A stretch of DNA of 64,000 bases, taken from Haloterrigena sp. H1 (GTDB lineage: Archaea > Halobacteriota > Halobacteria > Halobacteriales > Natrialbaceae). The DNA lies in contig NZ_SMZK01000001.1 in NCBI RefSeq assembly GCF_005938085.1, forward strand, positions 1,798,001 to 1,862,000, written 5' to 3'. A program made the translations under genes and the position numbers. The notes below the pieces were generated by a model. It was not told the DNA's origin and searched no databases. It worked only from the letters and a program-made list of their open reading frames with translations. This document shows, in pieces, positions 35,005 through 44,912 of the stretch; within the stretch, counting starts at the first letter, position 1, and each line of letters starts with the position of its first letter.

Positions 35005-35400
35005 ATGAGCCGAACACGATCCGCGGATGATTCATCAGTGTTAGTCCAGCGAACTGCCGGACTGACGGCGGTGCTCGGCGCGTTCGTCATGGTGTCGACA
35101 GTGATCTTCACGATCACCGACTTTATGGGAATCCAGAACGTCTTCGCCGGCGCAGCGGTGGCCTTTCTCGCCGCGTTTCAGGCCTACCGGACCAACGAGC
35201 GCCGGTCGCCAAGTATCGTCATCGCGGCGGTCCTCGCCGTGTTGGGAATCTGGATCGTGGTAGCACCACTCGTTCTAGACGCTGACCGCGCGCTGGTGAT
35301 CGGGGTCAACGGTGTCGCCGGTGTGCTCATCGTCATTCTGTCCCTCGCCGGAGCGTACGGCAGCCGCCAGTTGTCGACCACCGCATCGGCGAGCGCGTAG
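35005..35400 (+). CDS. Four-helix membrane protein (SPW-like)
   Basis: A 131-residue protein with four hydrophobic helices (about 20-42, 46-63, 72-90, 98-118). The pattern VLAVLGIWIVVAPLVLDADR followed by GVNGVAGVLIVILSL resembles SPW-repeat proteins, although the SPW triplets themselves are not conserved. Start at MSRTRSADD; an upstream start at 34975 would add ten unrelated residues. Function unknown. Confidence 0.6.
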   Translation: MSRTRSADDSSVLVQRTAGLTAVLGAFVMVSTVIFTITDFMGIQNVFAGAAVAFLAAFQAYRTNERRSPSIVIAAVLAVLGIWIVVAPLVLDADRALVIGVNGVAGVLIVILSLAGAYGSRQLSTTASASA

Positions 35401-35465
35401 GATCGATTTTTCGGCCCCTCGAGACACAGGACGACAGCACAGCACGTCACCCGGCCACCCCAGTC

Positions 35466-35547
35466 ATACGGTCTGCTGTAACAATGTACCAGTGCAACCG
35501 CAGTGCCGGTCGTGGTTGCACTGGAACTGACTGACAGGAGTCCGTAT
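35466..35547 (+). repeat. Nested-hairpin repeat, copy D (82 bp)
   Basis: Fourth copy. The outer arms are as in copy A; the inner stem is CCAGTGCAACC (35489-35499) with GGTTGCACTGG (35514-35524), a perfect 11 of 11. The stem positions coincide with those of copy A while the bases differ. It lies between two convergent genes. Its last base is the first base of the complement of the stop codon of the gene to the right. Confidence 0.85.
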
Positions 35548-36569
35548 CAGGCGACGAAGAACACGCCGATCGCGACGAGGATGAACACAGCCTTGAGACA
35601 GACGTTGACGACGATCACTTTCGTGCCGAACGACGCCCCCCAGATGCCGAACTGAAACGGAATCGAGCGCTTGACCGTCCCGATCGTCAGCGAGACGAGG
35701 CTGCCGACCAGCAGCGTGATCACCGCTTCCGGAGGCGTCAACACGTCGCCGATCATGGGTGCGACGGTGATCGCGCCGGTTGTTGGATCGACCAGCGAGA
35801 CGAGGATCACCGGCACCGCGGCTCCTGGCAGTCCCAACAGGCCGGCAACCGACTCGAGCACCACACCCGGATCGTCGAGGCCGACGGACGCGAACACGGC
35901 GAGGACCGGGTCCACGGACTCGAGAATCTGATCCGAGTACTCGAGCGCGACGAAGACCAGCGAGTAGACGATCGCGAGTCGGGGAACGATCGAGCGCAGG
36001 CGCTCGTAGGTACTCTGCCCGGCAGCGGAGAGTTTCTCGCGGGTCGTCTGCGAGCCATCGTCCTCGTCGGGAATGTCGGGCTCGATGGCGTTGCCGTCGT
36101 AGTCGGTGCCCCGCAGGAGGACAGCCCCGGCGAGCAAGCCGACGAGCGTGATGGCAAGCGAGATGCCAGCTCGAGCACCGACGTACATCAGTCCGACCTG
36201 TAACCCGAGGATCGGGACGAGAACGGGGCCGTAGTACGTGAAGATGTGCTGGATGAAGCCGAAGAAGGTGTTGATGACGACGGCGATCAGCGTGGCCCGA
36301 TCGTCGAGCAGGCCTTCCTCGCGAAACTCAGCGAGCATGCCGTAGCCGGCGGTCACTGAGACCGCGTTCGTGAGAACGGCAGTACCGACTTCCGGAGGCA
36401 GGTTCGCCGGCTCCGTGAGATAGCGGCCAACACGGGCGACGAGTTCGACCAAGCCGTACTCCACCGCGAGATTAGCCAGGCCGACACCCACTCCGATCAG
36501 GAGCGTGATCGTCACCACACGCGGCAGTGCCTCCTCGAGCAAGACGGTGAGCAGCGACTGCACGATCAT
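35547..36569 (-). CDS. Nucleoside-recognition (Gate) domain membrane protein
   Basis: A 340-residue membrane protein with two Gate-like halves separated by a charged loop (about 150-200). The segments PEVGTAVLTNAVSVTAGYGM and GAAVPVILVSLVDPTTGAIT have the form of the nucleoside-recognition family found in CNT nucleoside transporters and spore maturation proteins. Transported ligand unknown. Its stop codon TGA shares its A with repeat copy D. Confidence 0.8.
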   Translation of the reverse strand: MIVQSLLTVLLEEALPRVVTITLLIGVGVGLANLAVEYGLVELVARVGRYLTEPANLPPEVGTAVLTNAVSVTAGYGMLAEFREEGLLDDRATLIAVVINTFFGFIQHIFTYYGPVLVPILGLQVGLMYVGARAGISLAITLVGLLAGAVLLRGTDYDGNAIEPDIPDEDDGSQTTREKLSAAGQSTYERLRSIVPRLAIVYSLVFVALEYSDQILESVDPVLAVFASVGLDDPGVVLESVAGLLGLPGAAVPVILVSLVDPTTGAITVAPMIGDVLTPPEAVITLLVGSLVSLTIGTVKRSIPFQFGIWGASFGTKVIVVNVCLKAVFILVAIGVFFVA

Positions 36570-36654
36570 CGGTTCGAATTTCGAGGGGAAAGGGCCATCG
36601 GATCGAGGGCACGTAGCAGGTACTTTTTCCTGCTAACCAGTCGTCAGGACAGCT

Positions 36655-37248
36655 ATGAGCAACAGTGACGTCCACGTGGCCGCGCTCTGTGGTAGTCTCC
36701 GCGACGGAAGCTACACCCGAATCGCACTCGAGCAGGCACTTTCGGCCGCCGAACGGACCGGAGCCACCACCGAACTTGTCGATCTCCGCGAGTACGAGTT
36801 GCCGGTCTTCGACGCGGATCGCGACCGCGAGGATGCGGGCGATGCAGACAAGCTGGCGGCTCGCGTCCGCGCGGCCGATACGATCCTGCTCGGGTCGCCG
36901 ATGTATCACGGGTCGTTTTCCTCACCGCTGAAGACCGCGCTCGACTACTGTGGGTTCGACGAGTTCGAGGACAAGACCGTCGGCTTGCTTGCCGTCTCCG
37001 GCGGGGCCTTCCCCGTGACGGCCTTAGAGCATATGCGGTCGGTCTGTCGCGCGCTGAACGCGTGGGTCATTCCCCACGAGGCGGCGATCCCGAACGCGAG
37101 CGCCGCCATCGACGACGGCGCGTTCGTCGATCCGAAACTCGAGGAACGGGTGACGACGCTGGGCCGGCGAGCGGTACAGTACGCGTCGATCGAACCGGAC
37201 CCGGACTCCTTCGAGAGTGACCAGAACGTGGGTGCACAGGGAAAGTGA
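36655..37248 (+). CDS. NADPH-dependent FMN reductase
   Basis: A 197-residue flavodoxin-like protein. The FMN phosphate loop is CGSLRDGSYTR (about 12-22), and the ADTILLGSPMYHGSFSSPLKTALDY stretch with GSPMYHGSFS is the family's isoalloxazine-binding loop. These enzymes reduce FMN or quinones/azo compounds with NAD(P)H in the cytoplasm. Divergent from the Gate protein gene. Confidence 0.9.
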   Translation: MSNSDVHVAALCGSLRDGSYTRIALEQALSAAERTGATTELVDLREYELPVFDADRDREDAGDADKLAARVRAADTILLGSPMYHGSFSSPLKTALDYCGFDEFEDKTVGLLAVSGGAFPVTALEHMRSVCRALNAWVIPHEAAIPNASAAIDDGAFVDPKLEERVTTLGRRAVQYASIEPDPDSFESDQNVGAQGK

Positions 37249-37278
37249 TACTGCCGACGGAAAACGAATCGGCGGCCC

Positions 37279-37923
37279 CTAGGGCTCGAGAAGTCGCTGA
37301 AAGCGGTGCTGATGAGCGAGGAACGCGAAGAGGCCGAAGACGAACATGCCGAGGTGGACGGCCCCGATCCGAAACACGATAGTCGTCGAGCCGAGTACGA
37401 GCGGTGACGAAGAAATCGCCCAGTCGGTAAACCAGACAGTCGCGAGCAGCGTCGACGCACCAGCAGCCAGTAACAGCCCCGAAACAGCCAGTGTGATCAG
37501 TCGGCCATCGACTGCGGACTGGCTGAAGCTGTGTCGCTCAAGGACGAACTGGCCGGTGAGCATGCCGGCAAACACGACGGCTGCGACGGCGACACCGAGA
37601 GGATCGCCGATCAGTTCGGCCAGGAACAGCCAGACGACCCAGGTGGACGTCAGCGCGACCGTCACGCCGAGTTCTTTCGGCTGCAGGAGCTCACCGAGGT
37701 CGCTAACCGTCGCACGGAAGATTCCCATTCTGAGCAGTGACCCAGAGAAGAGCACACCGAGCCCTGCGAGCGCGGTTGACGTCGTCCGCGAGCCGACGAC
37801 GAGGCTGAACCAGCACCCGACCGCGACCGTTTCGACGGCCGCCGCAGAGAGTGCAGCGGTGACGCCAACGACGCGCCGCCGGGCCGTTCGGCCGAGTACC
37901 TCGGGCTGGCGGAGAACGCTCAT
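37279..37923 (-). CDS. Six-helix membrane protein of unknown family
   Basis: A 214-residue protein with six hydrophobic helices (about 17-42, 48-68, 85-106, 108-126, 144-168, 185-204). No motif recognised. Polar loops are short, which suggests a compact membrane protein such as a transporter subunit. It converges with the FMN reductase gene. Confidence 0.65.
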   Translation of the reverse strand: MSVLRQPEVLGRTARRRVVGVTAALSAAAVETVAVGCWFSLVVGSRTTSTALAGLGVLFSGSLLRMGIFRATVSDLGELLQPKELGVTVALTSTWVVWLFLAELIGDPLGVAVAAVVFAGMLTGQFVLERHSFSQSAVDGRLITLAVSGLLLAAGASTLLATVWFTDWAISSSPLVLGSTTIVFRIGAVHLGMFVFGLFAFLAHQHRFQRLLEP

Positions 37924-38376
37924 ACGTGCATCCCTCTCATTGATACCTTTCGTTATGCAAGCCGTTCCACACCGATACCGTGCCCTCGGTGTCCCGATGT
38001 GACCTTATAGGGCAAGAAGAACGGGGTTTAGACGGCGATGCGACTCGTCGAGCGACTGTAACGGATATCTGACCCGTTCACTTTCGCGAGTATATTTGTG
38101 TTATCGCCCGCGCACGAGAGCCGTCGGCACGAATACCGCCTGCTCTCGGGTATGATCGCGTATTCGTCCGAGAGAGGCAATCTCGAGCCTGTTCTCGCAG
38201 GCCGCTGGCGTCGTCGTTCGACGAGGCTCGCTCGGACGTGGGCGCTCCAGCCGGCAGTTAACAAGAAATTATACCGTCAGCTTTTCCGAGTAGTTCATGC
38301 ATACGAGAGAACGGACGCGGCCGATCGATGGAAACGAGGGATAGAATTATGTATAGTGGTGTGGTCGGAGCGGATT
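37924..38376. other. Divergent intergenic region
   Basis: About 450 bases. A TATA-like box AATTATGTATAG (38346-38357) fits the ATG at 38377; another AT-rich box GAGTATATTTGTG lies near 38089. A small hairpin ACACCG/CGGTGT is near 37966-37990. An in-frame extension of the downstream gene through this region encodes basic, unconserved residues, so I see no gene. Confidence 0.4.
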
Positions 38377-38913
38377 ATGCCCGAGACGGAACAACAGGAC
38401 GCGACACTATCCGAGCTCGTCGTCAGAGAAGCGGTCAACAGAGGGATGGACTCTCCGATGCGCGAGACGATTCTCGAGGCCGTCGAGGAATCCGAAGGAT
38501 CTCGTTCAGGCGGGCGGTTCCCGCTTGCAGGAGCGTTGTTTGGCCTCGGCACGGCCATCGGCTTTCTCCTCGGTCGGCAGTCACCGACGCTCGAAGAGAC
38601 ATCACTCGAGGACGTCGAACAGCCGGAGATCATTGAGGACATCCGGGAGCCAAGCGAAGAAATCGGCGAGACGGCGGAACCGATGACGGACGACACCGAA
38701 CCCGATGCTCCCTCGCGGCTGTCGCGACTCCTGCTCGCAGTGGGCGTGCTCGCAGGAGCGGCACTCCTTCGCCGGCGACTCAAATCAGGCGAAGAAGAGG
38801 AGTGGGAACCGATCGAGGAGTTCGAGCCGGCGACCGACATCGAGGACGAAACCGAGACGGACGAAGACGCCGAGCTCGAGACTGAGGAGACCGACGAGAG
38901 CAGCGAGGAGTAA
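38377..38913 (+). CDS. Acidic protein with two hydrophobic segments
   Basis: A 178-residue protein. Hydrophobic segments at about 51-65 (GALFGLGTAIGFLLG) and 116-130 (LLLAVGVLAGAALL), separated by acidic linkers, and a C-terminal stretch of about 40 residues that is almost only Glu/Asp/Thr. This suggests a membrane-associated hairpin protein with an exposed acidic tail. Family not recognised. The start is set by the TATA box 25-30 bases upstream. Confidence 0.6.
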   Translation: MPETEQQDATLSELVVREAVNRGMDSPMRETILEAVEESEGSRSGGRFPLAGALFGLGTAIGFLLGRQSPTLEETSLEDVEQPEIIEDIREPSEEIGETAEPMTDDTEPDAPSRLSRLLLAVGVLAGAALLRRRLKSGEEEEWEPIEEFEPATDIEDETETDEDAELETEETDESSEE

Positions 38914-39013
38914 CGAGCGACCCGCTCGAGCGGGGGCGATCGGCTGTCGTATTTTCTGTGCTGTGCGTCGCCTGACGAAGAAGCTAAGGGAGAGACGCCG
39001 ACAGTGCAAGCCA

Positions 39014-41384
<2,371 letters not shown>

Positions 41385-41388
<4 letters not shown>

Positions 41389-41816
41389 TTGTCGTCGCTC
41401 TCCTGTTCAGCGATGTAGCGTTCGACAGCGCCCTTCGTGGCGCTTCCCGCCGTACCGACGTAGTACGAACGAGTCCATTTCACGCGGTCGTCGTACCGCT
41501 GGTTATACTTCCGCGCCGAGATGCCTTTCACCCAGTTGACGATGAGTGATGGGGCGTTCTTCGGCGGACTCCCGATAAACAGGTGTACGTGGTCGGGCAT
41601 GACCTCGCACTCGGCCAGTTCGAGGCCCTTGTCCTCACAGATTTCCGTGAAGATGGCTTCGAGACGTTTCTTCGTCTTCCCCGTCAGGTTCGAGCGCCGA
41701 TACTGAGCGGAACCCTGTTCCGCGAGGTCAGCGGAATCTTCGATTCCGCCCGATTTGGGCACGAACACTATGTGGTAATAGAGTTCGTATTTCGCGTGAC
41801 GGGTACTCTTTACCAT
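41385..41816 (-). CDS. tnpA: IS200-type HUH transposase with an internal insert
   Basis: A 143-residue Y1 transposase: HUH motif H76-V77-H78 ([10 protein letters not shown]), catalytic Tyr at 118/119 (RSYYVGTAG). The opening [13 protein letters not shown] is normal, but before [14 protein letters not shown] there are 17 extra residues (22-38) absent from the family pattern, where VPK is usually followed at once by YR. The insert is in frame, encoded by 51 bases holding two hairpins. It may or may not still be active. Confidence 0.85.
41703..41753. repeat. 51-bp in-frame double-hairpin insert inside tnpA
   Basis: Two perfect hairpins with 3-base loops: GCGGAATC-TTC-GATTCCGC (41731-41749) and GCGGAAC-CCT-GTTCCGC (41707-41723), separated by 7 bases. 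The arms share GCGGAA. The insertion keeps the tnpA frame. Confidence 0.7.
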
Positions 41817-41933
41817 CTATGCATACTATTGTGACCGGACGGGTTAAAGATTGCGTGGGAACCCCGCCTACGCCATCGTCGGCAGTTGAATACTGTTGTT
41901 CGGCTTCATCCCCGCCCTGAAGTGCGAGGCTTT

Positions 41934-42386
41934 TGCCTCGAATTTTCCGTAACCGAGTCCTCCCTCGGATCGATTACCGACGCTCACGGAGCAGAGTTAC
42001 GCGAGTTCGTGGCCGATTCTTCGGGGGGACGCGCACGGATCGACGTCCCGGCCACGGTCGAAATCCGCGACATCATCGCCGGGATCGGCCGGAGCGGCCC
42101 CGACGTGTCGATGGTCGCTCGCCGTGTTGTGACGACAGATGGGGACTCAACAGTCGCCAACCACGCGCGTAGTGCCTTGCTCGAGACCTTCACCGATCGC
42201 CAGCGAGAGGTCGTCCAGACGGCATACCACGGGGGGTTCTTCGAATGGCCTCGTCGGGCGAACGGCGAAGAGATCGCGGACTCGTTGAACATCTCCTCGC
42301 CTGCCTTCCACAAGCACGTTCGGGCCGTCGAACGGAAACTCTTCGCCGTCCTGTTCGAGGGAGCGACTGCTTCCGAGGTTAACTGA
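41934..42386 (+). pseudogene. C-terminal remnant of a Bat/HTH-10 regulator
   Basis: About 150 residues: the end of a BAT domain (FSVTESSLGSITDAHGAELR, then PATVEIRDIIAGIGR) and the HTH-10 domain (TDRQREVVQTAYHGGFFEWP and following). Larger family members have PAS/GAF domains in front, which are missing here. The gene is cut at the edge of the IS200/IS605 element, with no proper start. It ends at 42386, just before the IS5-type element. Confidence 0.7.
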
Positions 42387-42445
42387 TTAACCACCTGCTG
42401 TGGTGGCACTTACACAGTTAACGAGTAGGTTCTTTACAACAACTC

Positions 42446-43384
42446 GGCTCTATTGAATCGCAAGAGGGCGTTGGAATCAGCGGGTCACGTACTGTTTTAT
42501 GTTGTAGACGAGACACATCAGCACGATCTCACGGAACTCACGGTACCATTCACGCGCTCGGACGGCAGAGCCGTACGAGCGCTTGACCGAGGAGTTCACT
42601 GTCTCGGTCATTGAGCGCTGGTTGTAGAGTTCGTCCTCGATTCGTGCGTTGTGCGCGTGGTCGTACGGAGCGAAGACGCGGTGTTTTATGAGGGGACGTA
42701 TGCCCATGTCTCGGAGGGTCTCACGCAATGGCTGGCTATCATAGCCTCTGTCCGCTGCAAGGGTCTGCAACTCGCCCGCGTACCGGCGGGCGAGTTGCGC
42801 ACACACGTCTGCGTCGCTTCCTTCTCGTGTGGTCGTGCAATGGACGTCTAAGATCGCTTGCGTGTCTGTATCAACGAGTTTCGTCGCTTCGACCGTCTGA
42901 ACGCGGTAGTTCGTGCGGTCGCAGTAGTGCTTGCTCGCCGGTGACCGCTCGTAGTACGTTGCGTCAACGGCGACGTGTGGCGATGGGTTGTGCAGCTGCG
43001 CCGAGTGGCGCAGCAGCACGCGCCAGACCTGCATCACGATCTTGTCAAGCCACTTATTCAACGTCGATGGATGCGGGAGATCATCGGACTCAAGGCCGAT
43101 GATCTCCAGAATTGGCGGCATCACCTCCAGCCGGTCAATGATCATCTCGTAGGTCTCATCGAGGAAAATTCGCAGCCCGTGGAGGGAAATCATCGCGTAC
43201 TCTGCGAAGCTGCCGCCACCTTCCGGGGCGGCAGCTTCGTCGGAATCGTCGCAATAACTTTTGGCCAGCGACACCATCTCCTCAGTGAAGCGGGTAGTGA
43301 GGTTCATCCAAACTGCCACTTACCCGCTTCAACTCCTTTGATTTACCGACCCATCCCGACGCCGTCTAGTGATTCAATGGAGCC
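42446..43384 (-). mobile_element. Complete 939-bp IS5-type insertion sequence with 8-bp target duplication
   Basis: The ends are inverted repeats: GGCTCTATTGAATC on the left and, read inward from the right, GGCTCCATTGAATC. Both flanks carry the same 8 bases AACAACTC (42438-42445 and 43385-43392), a target-site duplication. One transposase gene fills the element on the minus strand. The 8-bp duplication fits the ISH1-type subgroup of IS5. The repeats are intact, suggesting recent insertion. Confidence 0.85.
42477..43307 (-). CDS. IS5 family DDE transposase
   Basis: A 276-residue transposase. The DDE triad is visible: first Asp in VAVDATYYERSPAS, second in LAADRGYDSQPL, Glu in SMTETVNSSVKRSYG, with the usual Tyr/Lys spacing of the DDE_Tnp_1 fold. 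The N-terminal helix region MNLTTRFTEEMVSLAKSYCD is typical. ATG 43307 chosen; a GTG four codons earlier is in frame. Not truncated. Confidence 0.92.
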   Translation of the reverse strand: MNLTTRFTEEMVSLAKSYCDDSDEAAAPEGGGSFAEYAMISLHGLRIFLDETYEMIIDRLEVMPPILEIIGLESDDLPHPSTLNKWLDKIVMQVWRVLLRHSAQLHNPSPHVAVDATYYERSPASKHYCDRTNYRVQTVEATKLVDTDTQAILDVHCTTTREGSDADVCAQLARRYAGELQTLAADRGYDSQPLRETLRDMGIRPLIKHRVFAPYDHAHNARIEDELYNQRSMTETVNSSVKRSYGSAVRAREWYREFREIVLMCLVYNIKQYVTR

Positions 43385-43439
43385 AACAACTCTTGAACCA
43401 CGAAACGACTTCCCACCGTACTGGGGGTACGTATACGCT

Positions 43440-43739
43440 ATGAGCAAGATGAGTTCACCAACACCGGCGACCGAGATTGGGGATCACTACACCGTGCACT
43501 ACGATCAACTCGGCGACGAACCGCTCAGCGTCGCCGTCGCGGACGCCGTCGCAACGTTCCTGAACGAAGACGTCACTGAACTCGAGCCACTGCATTATTC
43601 GATCAACGCCGACGCGCTCGAGCGACTGTTCGAACCACGCGTGAACGGCCTCCGCCCCAACGGCTCGGTGTCCTTCGAGTACAGCGAGTGTCTGGTGACT
43701 GTCACAGCAGACGGCGAGGTTCGCGTCGAGACCGTTTAG
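43440..43739 (+). CDS. HalOD1 output domain protein
   Basis: A 99-residue HalOD1 protein: SVAVADAVATFLNEDVTELE, LHYSINADALERLFEPR, GSVSFEYSECLVTVTADGEV. It is the second HalOD1 gene in the window, again downstream of an HTH-10 gene (here the remnant at 41.9-42.4 kb). The IS5-type element sits between the two. Possibly expressed separately now from its partner. Confidence 0.8.
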   Translation: MSKMSSPTPATEIGDHYTVHYDQLGDEPLSVAVADAVATFLNEDVTELEPLHYSINADALERLFEPRVNGLRPNGSVSFEYSECLVTVTADGEVRVETV

Positions 43740-43875
43740 CGACTCGACGCCGTCTGCGGGCATAGTGGTATCCTCCTTTTTACGCTCGAATTCCGTACGG
43801 AGAAACGAGAGCGACCAGGTGTTGACGGACCGTTGGTCAACAGTATATAAGCAAGTCCGTCTCGAACACTCACGT

Positions 43876-44751
43876 ATGTCACCTCGCTTTCTCGTCCCGA
43901 CCGACGGGAGTGACCCCGCAACCGCAGCGTTCGAGCACACCCTCGACATCGCCAGTGAGCGGGACGCGACCGTCCACCTGCTTCACATCGCGGACACGAA
44001 CCAACCGAGTCTCACCCGACTCGGCACTGACGTCGTCGACGTCCTCGAGGAAGAAGGTGAATCGCTCGTCTCGGAGGGTGTCGCGCTCGCCGAGGAACGC
44101 GGCGTGTCCGTGGTCACGGACGTCGTACAGGGTGATCCCCGGCCGACGATCGTCGACTACGTCAGCGCCGACGAGTTCGAGTTCATCGCAATGGGTGCCC
44201 ACGGTCGGCGCGGACTGGGAGAGTACGTTCTCGGGAGCGTCACGGATCACGTCGTAAACCGAAGCCCCGTGCCGGTGATGACGGTTCGAGCAGCCGACGG
44301 CGTGACGCCGACGTACCCCTACACCGACGTGCTCGTTCCAACCGATGGGAGCAACCATGCAACGGCGGCGCTGAAACTGGCAGCGACGGCCGCCGAACGT
44401 ACCGGTGCGACGCTTCACTTGCTGTCTATCGTCGACGAACTCCCGGAGGTCGGCGACGCGGAATCGGCACAGCTCTCCGAGCAACTCGAGGAGAACGTCC
44501 AGTCGGTTCTCGACGAGGCAGAGGCGACTGCCACGCAGGCGGGCGTCGACGACGTCACAACGACCATTGTGACCGGCTCGATGCCACAAGAGGTCACGAG
44601 GTATGCCGACGAGAAGGAGATCGATCTCGTCGTGATGGGGACACACGGCCGCACCGGCCTCGATCGACACCTGCTCGGGAGCTTCACCGAGCGGGTGATC
44701 CGCACGTCGCCGGTGCCCGTCCTGACGACGCGGGCGGACGAGCAGGAGTAG
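43876..44751 (+). CDS. Tandem universal stress protein (two UspA domains)
   Basis: A 291-residue protein with two UspA domains. Each has the start (FLVPTDGSDPATAAF and VLVPTDGSNHATAAL) and the ATP-binding motif (GAHGRRGLGEYVLGS and GTHGRTGLDRHLLGS). The G-2x-G-9x-G(S/T) motif implies ATP binding. Likely a stress or nucleotide-sensing protein. A TATA box AGTATATAAGC (43842-43852) predicts a leaderless message at 43876. Confidence 0.92.
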   Translation: MSPRFLVPTDGSDPATAAFEHTLDIASERDATVHLLHIADTNQPSLTRLGTDVVDVLEEEGESLVSEGVALAEERGVSVVTDVVQGDPRPTIVDYVSADEFEFIAMGAHGRRGLGEYVLGSVTDHVVNRSPVPVMTVRAADGVTPTYPYTDVLVPTDGSNHATAALKLAATAAERTGATLHLLSIVDELPEVGDAESAQLSEQLEENVQSVLDEAEATATQAGVDDVTTTIVTGSMPQEVTRYADEKEIDLVVMGTHGRTGLDRHLLGSFTERVIRTSPVPVLTTRADEQE

Positions 44752-44912
44752 TACTATCGAACCACGTTCCTCGTCGGAAGAAGCGCTCGAGTCGTTAGCC
44801 CAGTCGCTGTTGGGACGGGCACGATATGCTGTCCGTCCCGCGGAGAATAGAACGTTCAACAACGTACTAATATCTCGATCAGGAAACAAAGGACAATGCG
44901 TCCCCAAACGGC

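Noticed and set aside
18943..35547. Dispersed 82-bp repeats as a CRISPR array
   Set aside because: The copies are kilobases apart, are not regularly spaced, occur in both orientations and no cas gene is present.
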